From: Chromobacterium subtsugae
Lineage (GTDB): Bacteria > Pseudomonadota > Gammaproteobacteria > Burkholderiales > Chromobacteriaceae
DNA: 64,000 nt
Direction of reading: 5' to 3'
NCBI RefSeq assembly: GCF_001676875.1
Contig: NZ_JYKA01000021.1
Coordinates: forward strand, 1-64,000
Shown: piece by piece, positions 8,481 through 17,108 of the stretch
Position numbering within the stretch: the first letter of the stretch is position 1
Layout: every line of letters starts with the position of its first letter
Translations under genes and position numbers: made by a program
The notes under the pieces: model-generated
Databases searched by the model: none
Told to the model about the DNA's origin: nothing
The model's input: the letters and a program-made list of their open reading frames with translations, nothing else

Positions 8481-9133
8481 TGTTGACCTCGCGAACATGT
8501 AATCAATCCAGGATGCATCGCCTTTCAAACATCGACATGATAGCGCCAAGCAGCCGGCGCCACAGCCCTTATCCTGCTCTCCACTTCTATCGGACAATAG
8601 GGATATACCTTGAGACAGCCATTTCTTCCACTCGCCCCGCCTTGAGAGAGCCGCCGGACAAGAATGGGAAAAAGCAATACAAAATGCTCATTCCAAGACA
8701 TAAAATGCACAACTCAACCAATCACTGAGCCTGCTTTAAAAAAACATTGCAAACAGCACGCCCTAGGCTAGCGCCGCGTCTATCAATATATGCGCTGAGA
8801 TGCGCGTAAAAATCAAGCCGTCAATGCAGAAATCGATAGCGCGCGCGAGCGCCGGGCGGCGCCGAGAACATCGCCGACCCCGCCTGCGCATCCGCACCAC
8901 TCACCGCCCGGCCGCGGCATCCGCCACGCGCCGCAGCGCGCACCCGCGCGGTTTGGACCGGCCGCAGCCCAGCAAGAGAATGACATTCGCACAAAAAAAT
9001 CCCCATATCGGCAAAGCTGAGGCTGTCGCACCACGTCAGCGCCAGGATCGGGACAAAAAGGTGCTTATTTAGCTTTCTTGCTGCCGGAAAATCACGGAAA
9101 ATAAGGCTTTACCCTTCGCGAAAGACGCACACC
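8481..9133. other. Non-coding gap, 653 bp
   Basis: No convincing gene. The 90-residue open frame at 8800-9072 is Arg/Pro-rich, lacks a ribosome binding site and looks like chance coding in GC-rich DNA. The stretch must contain the divergent promoters of the radical SAM gene and the HU gene. An AT-richer patch lies near 8690-8760. I see no clear -35/-10 pair or hairpin. Confidence 0.6.
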
Positions 9134-9403
9134 ATGACCAAAGCCGAACTGATTGCCCTTCTCTCCGACAAGTCCGGCCTCAACAAGGCCGATGTACTGC
9201 GTGTTCTGGGCGCCTTCGACGAAGTGCTGCTGGACACCCTGGCCAACAACGGCGAGCTGAGCATCGTTGCCGGCAAGTTCAAGGTGAAGGAAAGCGCCGC
9301 CCGCACCGGCCGCAATCCGAAAACCGGCGAAACCATTCAAATCGCCGCCAAGCGCAAAGTGGCGTTTGTTGCCAGCAAGCAGCTGAAAGACCGCATCGCC
9401 TAA
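9134..9403 (+). CDS. HU-family DNA-binding protein
   Basis: An 89-residue HU/IHF-fold protein that bends and compacts DNA as a dimer. It shows the N-terminal helical part (MTKAELIALLSDKSGLNKADV), the beta-arm (FKVKESAARTGRNPKTGETIQI, with the intercalating-Pro-type RNPKTGE) and the C-terminal AAKRKVAFVASKQLKD. Length is standard. Sequence is closer to divergent single-gene HU homologues than to hupB, so I give no symbol. Single-gene unit with its own terminator. Confidence 0.93.
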   Translation: MTKAELIALLSDKSGLNKADVLRVLGAFDEVLLDTLANNGELSIVAGKFKVKESAARTGRNPKTGETIQIAAKRKVAFVASKQLKDRIA

Positions 9404-9427
9404 GCTTTGCGCGATCGGCAGATATGA

Positions 9428-9457
9428 AAAACGGGCCGGTTTCACCGGCCCGTTTTG
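9428..9457. terminator. Bidirectional terminator between HU and the reductase
   Basis: A perfect 10-bp stem ACGGGCCGGT/ACCGGCCCGT (9431-9453) with a 3-base loop has AAAA on the left and TTTT on the right. It serves both convergent genes. Confidence 0.88.
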
Positions 9458-9471
9458 CGTGTGGGCGCCGC

Positions 9472-10338
9472 TCAGTTCTGCTGCCAGATCAGGCGGGCGA
9501 TAGCGGAAGAGTCCAACTCCCCCTCGCCTTGCCCCACCAGTTGGTCTATCAGTTGCATCGTCCGTTCCGCCGCCGGCAGGCTGATGCCCTGCTCGCGCGC
9601 GGTATCCATCACGATGTGCATGTCCTTGGCGTGCAGCTTGGCTTTGAAGCCCGGCGCGTAATTGTCGTCTATCATCCGCTGGCCATGCACGTCCAGCACC
9701 CGGCTCTGGGCGAAACCGCCCAACAGCGCCGCGCGCACCGGCGCCGGGTCAACGTCGCAGGCCCGCGCCAGCTTGACGATTTCCGCCACCGCCGCCACCC
9801 CCACCGCCACCGCGATCTGATTGCACGCTTTCGCCACCTGGCCGGCGCCGCTGGCGCCGATGTGGGTGATGGTCTGCCCCATCGCCTGCAGCGCCGGCCT
9901 GGCTTTCTCCAGCGCCTGAGCGTTGCCGCCCGCCATGATGGTGAGCGTGCCGTTGATCGCGCCGACTTCGCCACCGGATACCGGGCAGTCGAGAAATTCG
10001 ACGCCATGTTCGGCTAGCCGCGCGGCGATCCGGCGCGCGCCGTTGGGGGCGATGGTGCTCATGTCCACGCATACCAAGCCGGGCCGCGCGCCTTGCGCCG
10101 CGCCGCCCTCGCCCAACAATACGGACTCGACGTCAGCGGTATCCGACACATTGGTCACCAGCACTTCCACCTGCCCAGCCAGCTCCGCCGGGCTATCGGC
10201 CCAGGATGCGCCGGCCGCCAGCGCCTCGGCGGCGCTCTCCTTGCGCCGCGCCCATACGCTGACCTGATGGCCGGCTTTCAGCAGGTTGATGACGCAAGGG
10301 CGGCCCATGATGCCCAAGCCGATGTATCCGATATGCAT
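9472..10338 (-). CDS. Tartronate semialdehyde reductase-like 3-hydroxyacid dehydrogenase
   Basis: A 288-residue NAD(P)-dependent beta-hydroxyacid dehydrogenase, GarR/GlxR subgroup, reducing 2-hydroxy-3-oxopropionate to glycerate. It has the Rossmann GYIGLGIMGRP at residues 4-14, the substrate-binding DCPVSGGEVGAINGTLTIMAGG near 117, and the catalytic-Lys block GQVAKACNQ near 168. No glyoxylate carboligase or isomerase gene lies nearby, so the pathway assignment is tentative; other members of this family reduce related semialdehydes. Confidence 0.85.
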   Translation of the reverse strand: MHIGYIGLGIMGRPCVINLLKAGHQVSVWARRKESAAEALAAGASWADSPAELAGQVEVLVTNVSDTADVESVLLGEGGAAQGARPGLVCVDMSTIAPNGARRIAARLAEHGVEFLDCPVSGGEVGAINGTLTIMAGGNAQALEKARPALQAMGQTITHIGASGAGQVAKACNQIAVAVGVAAVAEIVKLARACDVDPAPVRAALLGGFAQSRVLDVHGQRMIDDNYAPGFKAKLHAKDMHIVMDTAREQGISLPAAERTMQLIDQLVGQGEGELDSSAIARLIWQQN

Positions 10339-10421
10339 GCCAGTCTCCGATTGATCGTCCTTGATCGGCAGAGCATAGGCGATTGCGCAAAGCTGCGCCA
10401 GCAGGGGATGCGGGAATCAGA

Positions 10422-10757
10422 TCAGGGATTGCTGACCGGGGTTTTGCGGCCCGCCAGCCAGTCTTCGAACTCGGCCTGGCCATCGCCGGCCTGCCGTTCC
10501 AGGTAATAGACGAAGGCCAGGATTTCAGCCACCGCGCGGTAGAGTTCGGGGGGAATGTGCTTGTCCATGTCGACCTGCATCAGCAAGGACACCAGTTCCG
10601 GCGAATCGTGAACGAACACGCCGGCCTCCTGCGCGCATTCGATGATGCGCTGCGCCATCTGGCCGTAGCCTTTCGCCACCACGCGCGGCGAGCGCTGGCC
10701 ATCTTGATAGGAAAGCGCCACCGCCGAGCGGCGCTTGTCGTCATTCTGCGGGTTCAT
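10422..10757 (-). CDS. FlhB C-terminal-domain homologue (FhlB type)
   Basis: A 111-residue protein matching only the cytoplasmic end of the flagellar export gate protein FlhB: AVALSYQDG, PRVVAKGYGQMAQRI, GVFVHDSPELV and IPPELYRAVAEILAFVY. The four membrane helices are absent. The NPTH autocleavage motif that normally precedes AVAL is replaced by DKRRS, so the protein begins about where processed FlhB-CC begins. It overlaps the FliK-like gene by 17 bp, and FliK and FlhB are known partners in export specificity switching. Probably a freestanding accessory. Confidence 0.85.
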   Translation of the reverse strand: MNPQNDDKRRSAVALSYQDGQRSPRVVAKGYGQMAQRIIECAQEAGVFVHDSPELVSLLMQVDMDKHIPPELYRAVAEILAFVYYLERQAGDGQAEFEDWLAGRKTPVSNP

Positions 10758-11781
10758 TCTGATTCACCACCAAGCTGGCCAGCGTCAAACCGGCGGCCGC
10801 CATGCCGTTTTGCAGCCGGGCCGCGTTCTGCTGAATTCTCTGTCCGGTTTCGCCTTCGTCGGCGCTGAATGAAACCTGGACCGACTGGCCGACCATCCGC
10901 ACCCGCACCGCCATGCCGCCCAAGGCCGGCAGCTCCAGCGCCAGGCTGGTGTTCCAGACCGGGATATCTTCCTGGCCATCGCCGCGGCGCTCGTTCTGCA
11001 GCGCCTCCTGCTCGATTTGCAGCTGCATCGGCTGCCCAGGCCAGGCCATGCCCTGGAACTGCACCGCGCGGTTCTCCAAACCATCCAGTTGCCGCTGCAC
11101 CAGGCCGCCCAGCTCCTGCAGCTGGGGCCGGGTCTGCGACTGGCTGGTCTTCGAGCCATCGTCCAGCGCCAGCGCATGCAAGGTCAGCGTCAACTTGGCT
11201 TGCGGCTCCTGCTTGAGCTGCTCGATCGGATGCAGGCCGTTGCTGAAATCCTTCAGATGCGACTCGTAAAACAAACCGCTTTGCTTGACGTCCTGCTGCA
11301 GCTGCTTGGCCAGCACCGCGGGCGGATGCTCGGCGGCATCCAGTTGCAACGGCTTGCTGGGCGCGGCGGATTCGTCGGAAGCGCCAAGCAGGGTGGTGAG
11401 GTAGCGCGACGCCTGGCTGAGCTTGACCGCCACCGAGCCGTCCTGCGCCGGCGGCGCATCCTTGCCGCCCTCTTGCAGGGCGAAGGTGAGAGCCGGCTCC
11501 AGCGAAACCACTTTCAGATTCAGCGTATCGCCGGATGGATTGACGCCCGGCGGCAGGCTGAGGGTGAACAGCCCATTCTTGATCAGCACCGCCAGCTGGT
11601 TATTGCCCAGTTGATCGGCCACTTTGGCAGTCAGCAACTCGCCTATCATCAGCGATGGCAGGCGGGAAGGCTGAACCAGCGCCTCCAGCAAGCGGGCGCC
11701 GTCTACCGGGGCCCTCAGCTGGTTCAGGGTTTGCGCGCCTTGCGTGGTGATGGCGATCGCATTGGGCAGTGAAGGAATCAT
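10741..11781 (-). CDS. FliK-like flagellar hook-length control protein
   Basis: A 346-residue protein whose last ~90 residues match the FliK C-terminal domain (LELPALGGMAVRVRMVGQSVQVSFSADEGETGQRI...). The N-terminal two thirds is variable, Gln/Leu-rich and has no clear domain, as in FliK proteins. Its ATG overlaps the DUF2802 stop as ATGA, and its end overlaps the FlhB-like gene. The arrangement suggests a dedicated FliK/FlhB-C pair; it may be a second FliK rather than the main hook ruler. Confidence 0.75.
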   Translation of the reverse strand: MIPSLPNAIAITTQGAQTLNQLRAPVDGARLLEALVQPSRLPSLMIGELLTAKVADQLGNNQLAVLIKNGLFTLSLPPGVNPSGDTLNLKVVSLEPALTFALQEGGKDAPPAQDGSVAVKLSQASRYLTTLLGASDESAAPSKPLQLDAAEHPPAVLAKQLQQDVKQSGLFYESHLKDFSNGLHPIEQLKQEPQAKLTLTLHALALDDGSKTSQSQTRPQLQELGGLVQRQLDGLENRAVQFQGMAWPGQPMQLQIEQEALQNERRGDGQEDIPVWNTSLALELPALGGMAVRVRMVGQSVQVSFSADEGETGQRIQQNAARLQNGMAAAGLTLASLVVNQNEPAE

Positions 11782-12131
11782 GAAGTGGGACTGTTACGAT
11801 AAAGTGAGACGATCAACTCCGCTTCGCTGCGGGAAATGCCGCAACGCGACGCCACTTCGGACGCGGTGAGCCCCTGGCGTATCATTTCGATCGCCTGATT
11901 GTACGGGCTGAGTCCCGGCTCCGCCTGCGCCTGGTGCTCGCTCCGCGATTGCAGCCGGGCCACCTCGCGCTGCAGCGAGCTGATCTGCTGCTGCTGCTGA
12001 TCCAGGTACAGCGAAGTGAGGCTGTCGCGCTTGCTTTCCAGCCGCTGCAGCCTGCCGAAAAGGTAGACCATGGCAACCGCCAGCGTCAGCCAGAGCACGA
12101 CCATCAGATATGGGAAGAAGGCGCCGGACAT
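11778..12131 (-). CDS. DUF2802 membrane-anchored protein
   Basis: A 117-residue protein of the DUF2802 family, often found in flagellar gene groups. ATG 12131 (MSGAFFPYLMVV) gives an N-terminal membrane anchor (residues ~4-24), a coiled-coil-like middle (LYLDQQQQQISSLQREVARL) and a C-terminal helix-turn-helix-like segment (AIEMIRQGLTASEVASRCGISRSEAELIVSL). Function unknown. First gene of the DUF2802/fliK/flhB-like unit; each junction overlaps. Confidence 0.75.
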   Translation of the reverse strand: MSGAFFPYLMVVLWLTLAVAMVYLFGRLQRLESKRDSLTSLYLDQQQQQISSLQREVARLQSRSEHQAQAEPGLSPYNQAIEMIRQGLTASEVASRCGISRSEAELIVSLYRNSPTS

Positions 12132-12278
12132 GGAAAATTCCCCTCGGGTGAACATCCGCATTGACTTTAAGTGTATGGCGAAATACGGCACAACCCAAGT
12201 CAAAACCCCATCACCCGACAAGCAGTTGCGGCGCTTTTACGGCCAGGCCGCGCATCCGGCCGGCAGAGCCGGCATCGC

Positions 12279-12629
12279 TCACGCCTTGTATTGCCGGCTT
12301 AGCTTGGAACTCTGGCTCAACGCCCTCAGCTCATGCTTGACCTGCTCGGCCCAGGAAGCGATTTGCTGCTGGGTTTGCACCCGCAAGCCAAGCACCCGGC
12401 GCAAGGTATCGCGTTGTGCGCCGCTCAATTGCTGCGATTCGCCGGCCTCGAGCCGCTTCAGCAATTGCTGGGTGTAGGCTTCCTGGCTGCGGTACAACTC
12501 CACGAATCGGGGCCGATCATGGCTGCGCGCCACCTCCAGCGTTTGCGCCGCCAGCGGCTCCAGCGCGTCGATCAAATCTGCCAGCCCCTCGGCGCTCATC
12601 GCGAATTGCTGCTCCATGGCTGCCGTCAC
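12279..12629 (-). CDS. fliT: FliT-like flagellar chaperone
   Basis: A 116-residue, all-helical protein directly downstream of fliS. It starts at GTG 12629, overlapping the fliS stop as GTGA (MEQQ at 12617 is an alternative). FliT proteins bind FliD and, in enterics, FlhDC. Sequence conservation in this family is weak, so the call rests on size, helical content (LIDALEPLAAQTLEVARSHD, QRDTLRRVLGLRVQTQQQI) and position after fliD-fliS. Confidence 0.7.
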   Translation of the reverse strand: MTAAMEQQFAMSAEGLADLIDALEPLAAQTLEVARSHDRPRFVELYRSQEAYTQQLLKRLEAGESQQLSGAQRDTLRRVLGLRVQTQQQIASWAEQVKHELRALSQSSKLSRQYKA

Positions 12630-13063
12630 GCTCCCGATTGCGCGCTAGCGTCGTGCTGCTTCGCCGCGTTGGCCTTATCCACCTGCTGCCATGCCGGCAG
12701 GATGGTTTCCAGCAGGCCGCGGACTTCGGCGATGATTTCCTTGTCGTTCTTCAGGCTGGCCTTGGCCAGGCGAAGCTTCATGTACAGGTAGAGATCGTTG
12801 AGGTTGGCCGCGGCCTCGGACGCCTGATCCAGGTCCAGGGCGATCCGCAGCCCTTCCAGGATATCCACGGTCTTGGAGATCATCCGCGCCTTCTCGTCGA
12901 AACGGCCGGCATCCATCGCGATGCTCGCCGCGCCCAGCGCCTTGATGGCCCCTTCATACAGCATCACAACTATGCCAACCGGGCTCGCTCCGTATACCGC
13001 AGTTTTCAAGGCGTCATTGGCGTAAGCCTGATTGAACTGCTTGAGCATTCGCGAATTCAGCAT
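12626..13063 (-). CDS. fliS: Flagellin export chaperone FliS
   Basis: A 145-residue FliS. Family features are plain: a YANDALKTAVYGASPVGIVVMLYEGAI N-terminal half, then KARMISKTVDILEGLRIALD and LNDLYLYMKLRLAKASL. FliS holds flagellin monomers in the cytoplasm until export. It lies between fliD and fliT and downstream of both flagellin genes, in the usual order. Confidence 0.95.
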   Translation of the reverse strand: MLNSRMLKQFNQAYANDALKTAVYGASPVGIVVMLYEGAIKALGAASIAMDAGRFDEKARMISKTVDILEGLRIALDLDQASEAAANLNDLYLYMKLRLAKASLKNDKEIIAEVRGLLETILPAWQQVDKANAAKQHDASAQSGA

Positions 13064-13116
13064 GGGTCACCATCATTTCTAAAGCTACCGGACGGCTTAT
13101 GCCGCCCGGCGTGATC

Positions 13117-14478
13117 TTACTTGGAAATCAGGTTGAACAGGCTGTTCGAACCCGACTGCATCTGGGCCAAAGTCTTGTTCAGCGCCGTGTATTGCTGAAT
13201 CAGCTGGGTTTGCTTGGAGTCCAGCCTGGCCTGAAGCGAACTCTGCAGCTGGGTTTCGGTGCTGACCTTGCTCTTGATCGTGGCCCGGCTGGTTTCAATC
13301 AACCCTGTCGGCCCCAGCATGCCGTTGATCTCGGTATTGAAACGCTGGGCGAAGCCGGTGTTGGCCGGGTTGCCGAACAGATTGGTCACCGCTTGCTTGT
13401 CTTTTTTCAGCGCGTCGTTGAACGCGGTCTGGTCCAGCTTCAGGGTGCCGTCCTTCTGCAACGAGATGCCCGCCTGCGACAGGAACGCCACCGAATTGAC
13501 CGGATCCGCGCCCGCCACCGGCGTGGACAATACCTGCTGCAGCCGGGTCTGGATGTCCAGTATCGACGCATTGCCTTTCATCGCGCCGGAACGGGCGGCC
13601 TTGACGTCGCCGACCACCTGGTTGTACGCGTCGACAAAAGCCTGGAGGTTCTTGCCGACCCCGGCGCTGTCCGGCGCCAGCGACACCGTGAACGTGCCGG
13701 CCTTGTACAAGTCGACTTCCGCGCCGGGAACCGCGTTGGACACCTTGTTGCTGCCGGCGGTGATGGCCACGCCATTCACCGTCAGGCTGGCATCCTGGGC
13801 ATCCTGCGATTCCTTGGCGCCATTGTCGCTTTGCGACAGCCCCGCCAGCGTCGAACCGCCGGTCTTGCCGCTATCTGTGCCGCCGCCGGTGATGGTGAAC
13901 TTGTTGTCGTTGCCCGATTCCGACGAAGCCAGCACCAGCTTGTACTGGCTGCCGTTCTGCACGATGGTGGCGTTCAAACCGATGCCGGCCGCGTTGATCT
14001 TGTCGTTGATCGTCTGCAGCGACACCGCTTCGTCCGGCTTGTCGCGCAGCTTCACGGTCTGCGTCTTGCCATTGATCTGGAAGGTCAGCTGGTCCGGCGC
14101 GCCGGCTATCGTCGCTTTCGGATCGGTAATATTCTTCCCGCCGGACTGGTCGAACACCAGTTGCCGGTTGGTCGCCAGATTGCTTACCGAAATCTGGTAG
14201 GTGCCGGCATTGCCGCCGCTGGTGGTGGAAACCGCCGCCATCGACGCATCGCTGACCGACGCCTTGAACACTTGCAGAAAACGGCCGGACGACAGGCTCG
14301 TCATGGCGGTCTGCAGGGCCGACAACGACGAACTGAGCTTGCCGACGGTGCTGAGCTGGGTGTTGTATTGGTCCGCCCGGCCCTGGCTTGCCGTCAACGG
14401 CTGTCTTTCAATCATCATCAGCTGGCTGACGATGCCCTGAACATCCAATGCACCCACGGAACTGGTAATGGCTGTCAT
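13117..14478 (-). CDS. fliD: Flagellar filament cap protein FliD
   Basis: A 453-residue hook-associated protein 2, the pentameric cap under which flagellin folds. The N-terminal FliD block (MTAITSSVGALDVQGIVSQLMMIE) and the C-terminal coiled coil (SRATIKSKVSTETQLQSSLQARLDSKQTQLIQQYTALNKTL, ending LFNLISK) are clear; the middle is variable. It is followed by fliS and fliT and preceded by flaG, with short gaps. Confidence 0.95.
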   Translation of the reverse strand: MTAITSSVGALDVQGIVSQLMMIERQPLTASQGRADQYNTQLSTVGKLSSSLSALQTAMTSLSSGRFLQVFKASVSDASMAAVSTTSGGNAGTYQISVSNLATNRQLVFDQSGGKNITDPKATIAGAPDQLTFQINGKTQTVKLRDKPDEAVSLQTINDKINAAGIGLNATIVQNGSQYKLVLASSESGNDNKFTITGGGTDSGKTGGSTLAGLSQSDNGAKESQDAQDASLTVNGVAITAGSNKVSNAVPGAEVDLYKAGTFTVSLAPDSAGVGKNLQAFVDAYNQVVGDVKAARSGAMKGNASILDIQTRLQQVLSTPVAGADPVNSVAFLSQAGISLQKDGTLKLDQTAFNDALKKDKQAVTNLFGNPANTGFAQRFNTEINGMLGPTGLIETSRATIKSKVSTETQLQSSLQARLDSKQTQLIQQYTALNKTLAQMQSGSNSLFNLISK

Positions 14479-14515
14479 GTTATATCCATGTTATAGCCGC
14501 ATCGGGACAGTGAAA

Positions 14516-14938
14516 TCAGGCTTTGTCCTTCAGCAAAAGTCCTTTGAAGTCACCGATCGCCTTCGCGATGCGCAGCGCTTCCTCGGACGGAATCTGACGA
14601 ATCACCTGGTTGTTCGCCTTGTCGACGACCTTGACCACGGTCGCGCCGGTGTCCTTGTCGACGGAGAACTGCAGGGAGCTATTGTACAACGATGCCGCAG
14701 TGTTCAGCTGGTTGACCGAATCCTGCAGTTGCTTGGGATCGGTCTGCTGCTTCTGCGCATCGGCGGACGACTGTTGCTGCTGGCTCTGCCCAGCCGCAGC
14801 GACAGCCTGCGCGGAATCCGCCAGAACCGATTGGTTCGGGTCGGAGGAAGGCGCCTGCGCCAACTCTACCAGTTGTTGACGTGGCGCCGGGGCGTTCGCC
14901 GTGTTGATGGAAGGCGACAAAACAGAAGGGATTTGCAT
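14516..14938 (-). CDS. flaG: FlaG family flagellar protein
   Basis: A 140-residue FlaG. ATG 14938 is chosen because GAGGAG lies 7 bases upstream; the first in-frame ATG at 14953 overlaps that site. The conserved C-terminal half is visible (LQFSVDKDTGATVVKVVDKANNQVIRQIPSEEALRIAKAI). FlaG influences filament length in several bacteria; its mechanism is not settled. It lies between the flagellins and fliD. Confidence 0.92.
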   Translation of the reverse strand: MQIPSVLSPSINTANAPAPRQQLVELAQAPSSDPNQSVLADSAQAVAAAGQSQQQQSSADAQKQQTDPKQLQDSVNQLNTAASLYNSSLQFSVDKDTGATVVKVVDKANNQVIRQIPSEEALRIAKAIGDFKGLLLKDKA

Positions 14939-14957
14939 GATCACGCTCCTCATGACC

Positions 14958-14985
14958 GCAGCTCCGGTTGCCCGACCGGAGCTGC
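14958..14985 (-). terminator. Hairpin between flagellin 1 and flaG
   Basis: An 11-bp perfect stem (GCAGCTCCGGT/ACCGGAGCTGC) with a 6-base loop lies between the fliC stop and the flaG ribosome binding site. There is no T tract, so it may attenuate transcription or protect the abundant flagellin mRNA. Confidence 0.55.
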
Positions 14986-15012
14986 AGACTGGCTTATACC
15001 ATCAGTTTACAC

Positions 15013-15861
15013 TTACTGCAGCAGCGTCAGCGCGGACTGGGGCAGGGTATTGGCTTGTTTCAGAATCGATGCGCCGGCCTGTTGCAGAATCTGGTTCTTA
15101 GTCAGGTTAGCCGTTTCCGAGGCGAAGTCCACATCCACGATACGGCTGTTGGCTGCGGTCAGGTTTTGTACGTAGTTGTGCAGGTTGGCCACAACAGCGT
15201 CAAACCGGTTCTGCACCGAACCCCAGGTCGAACGCACGGTAGAGATTTCCGCGATGTCGCTGTCCAGCGTCGACAGGATGGCCGACGCGCCGGACTGCGA
15301 GGTGATGTTGATGGTGCCGGTGGCGGTCAGCGACGAGTTGTAGCTGCACAGCACGCCGGCAGACGTCATGTCCACCGAGGAAATCGAAACCTGGTTGCTG
15401 CTGGCGCCGGACGAACCCACCTGGAAGGTCAGAATCGCGCTGCCCGACAACAGCTGGGTGCCGTTGAACTGGGTGGTTTGCACGATACGCGAAATTTCCT
15501 GGGTCAGCTGGTCCACTTCGCTTTGCAGCTGCGAACGGTTAGTGTTGCTGACGGCGCCGTTGGACGCCTGCACCGCGATTTCGCGGATACGCTGCAGGTT
15601 GTTGGCGATCTGTCCCAACGCGCCTTCAGCGGTCTGCCCGACGGAAATACCGTCGTTGGCGTTGTTGATCGCCTGGTTGTTGCCGTTGATGGCGGAAGTC
15701 AGAGTCTGCGAAATGGCCAGACCTGCGGCGTCGTCCTTGGCGCTGTTGATGCGCAGGCCGGAGGACAGACGTTGCAGCGACGTGGTCAGCGACATCTGGG
15801 AATTGTTAAGGTTCAGCTGGGCTTGCAGCGACGCTATATTAGTGTTGACGGTAATGGCCAT
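15013..15861 (-). CDS. fliC: Flagellin 1
   Basis: A 282-residue flagellin, starting at [15 protein letters not shown] after AGGAG. The D0/D1 N-terminal region ([20 protein letters not shown]) and the C-terminal region ([11 protein letters not shown]...[27 protein letters not shown], ending SALTLLQ) are complete. The short centre means no D2/D3 domains. It differs from the tandem flagellin 2 mainly in the centre and carries an unusual cysteine, Cys172 (GVLCSYNSS). A near-consensus sigma-28 promoter precedes it. Confidence 0.97.
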   Translation of the reverse strand: MAITVNTNIASLQAQLNLNNSQMSLTTSLQRLSSGLRINSAKDDAAGLAISQTLTSAINGNNQAINNANDGISVGQTAEGALGQIANNLQRIREIAVQASNGAVSNTNRSQLQSEVDQLTQEISRIVQTTQFNGTQLLSGSAILTFQVGSSGASSNQVSISSVDMTSAGVLCSYNSSLTATGTINITSQSGASAILSTLDSDIAEISTVRSTWGSVQNRFDAVVANLHNYVQNLTAANSRIVDVDFASETANLTKNQILQQAGASILKQANTLPQSALTLLQ

Positions 15862-15910
15862 GATGACTCTCCTGATACTCAGTGTGGGCAAAGAGGCTTG
15901 CTTACACTGC

Positions 15911-15937
15911 ATATCGGCCGGCACATTCCGAACTTTA
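15911..15937 (-). promoter_or_regulatory. Sigma-28 (FliA) promoter of flagellin 1
   Basis: On the minus strand: TAAAGTTC (15930-15937), an 11-base spacer, then GCCGATAT (15911-15918). This matches the FliA consensus TAAAGTTT-N11-GCCGATAA at 14 of 16 positions with exact spacing, and leaves a leader of about 40 bases before ATG 15861. Confidence 0.85.
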
Positions 15938-16038
15938 CGGTGAAAATGTGAATTTTCACACTTTCATTCCCGCTGCCGTCTGCTCCCGCTTTGTCTTTAT
16001 CGCTGTCCTGTTCGCATTCTCCCTGGCTTCCAGCGCCT

Positions 16039-16064
16039 TCGCCGCCTCCCCGGGGAGGCGGCGA
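16039..16064 (-). terminator. Perfect inverted repeat after flagellin 2
   Basis: TTCGCCGCCTCCCC pairs with its complement GGGGAGGCGGCGAA with no loop bases. It lies just past the flagellin 2 stop at 16082. No T tract follows, so it may be a weak terminator or an mRNA-stabilising hairpin. Confidence 0.55.
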
Positions 16065-16081
16065 AACCTTCATTCAAACCC

Positions 16082-16930
16082 TTATTGCAGCAGGGTCAGC
16101 GCGGCTTGCGGCAGCGAGTTGGCCTGCTTCAGGATGGAGCCGCCGGCCTGCTGCAGAATCTGGTTCTTGGTCAGGTTGGCGGTTTCCGACGCGAAGTCCA
16201 CGTCCATGATGCGGCTGTTGGCGGCAGTCAGGTTGGCGGTGTAGTTCTGCAGGTTGGCCACCACCGCGTCGAAGCGGTTCTGCACCGCGCCGAAAGTGGA
16301 ACGCACGTTGGAGATCTGCGAGATGTCGGCGTCCAGCGAGGACAGCACCGCGGAGGCGCCGCCCTGGGTGGTCACGTCGATGGTCTTCACCGCGCTCAAG
16401 GAGGTGTTGTACGAATGCAGCGTGCCGCCGGAGGTCAGGTCGGTGGCGGATACCGAAACCTGGTTGTCCGACGAGCCGGACGAACCCACCTGGAAAGTCA
16501 GCGTGGCGCCGCCGGACAACAGCTTGGTGCCGTTGAACTCGGTGGTCTGCACGATGCGCGAGATTTCCTGGGTCAGCTGGTCCACTTCGTTCTGCAGCTG
16601 CGAACGGTTGGTGTTGCTGACCGAGCCGTTGGACGCCTGTACCGCGATTTCGCGGATGCGCTGCATATTGTTGGCGATCTGGCCCAGCGCGCCTTCGGCA
16701 GTCTGGCCGACGGAGATGCCGTCGTTGGCGTTCTTCATCGCCTGGTTGTTGCCGCGGATGGCCGAAGTCAGGGTCTGGGAAATGGCCAGACCGGCGGCGT
16801 CATCCTTGGCGCTGTTCACGCGCAGACCGGAAGACAGGCGCTGCAGCGACTGATTCAGCGAGGTGCTGGAGTTGTTCAGGTTGATCTGGGCCTGCAGCGA
16901 GGCCAGGTTGGTATTGACGGTGATTGCCAT
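16082..16930 (-). CDS. Flagellin 2
   Basis: A 282-residue second flagellin, the same length as flagellin 1 and very similar in D0/D1. ATG 16930 follows GGGGAATGAA. It ends QAALTLLQ. The central 150-190 region differs ([26 protein letters not shown]) and has no cysteine. No full sigma-28 promoter is obvious upstream, so it may be expressed differently. It is the last gene before the glycan island. Confidence 0.97.
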   Translation of the reverse strand: MAITVNTNLASLQAQINLNNSSTSLNQSLQRLSSGLRVNSAKDDAAGLAISQTLTSAIRGNNQAMKNANDGISVGQTAEGALGQIANNMQRIREIAVQASNGSVSNTNRSQLQNEVDQLTQEISRIVQTTEFNGTKLLSGGATLTFQVGSSGSSDNQVSVSATDLTSGGTLHSYNTSLSAVKTIDVTTQGGASAVLSSLDADISQISNVRSTFGAVQNRFDAVVANLQNYTANLTAANSRIMDVDFASETANLTKNQILQQAGGSILKQANSLPQAALTLLQ

Positions 16931-17108
16931 TTCATTCCCCTTATCGGCCCAGAGGACCATCGAAAGTTCTTGCCTGTTGCAAGAAAGATCGGCCGACTTC
17001 GGAGAATGCTGACGAAAATGGTAATTTTACCAACAAATGCCGCGATTTCGCGGCAAGGCATGAAAAATGGCCCCGAAGGGCCATGGGAAAAAACGCGCCG
17101 CGGCACGC

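Noticed and set aside
8480-8597. A longer N-terminus for the first radical SAM protein
   Set aside because: The extra 39 residues are Cys/Arg-rich and unlike the family; MSSKCLLIIPP at 8480 aligns with the paralogue start MKKLLFVVPM.
8800-9072. A 90-residue Arg/Pro-rich open frame
   Set aside because: No ribosome binding site, low complexity, and composition typical of chance frames in GC-rich DNA.
16941-16948. A perfect GCCGATAA sigma-28 -10 element upstream of flagellin 2
   Set aside because: It lies about 10 bases before the start codon, leaves no room for a leader, and has no matching -35 at the right distance.
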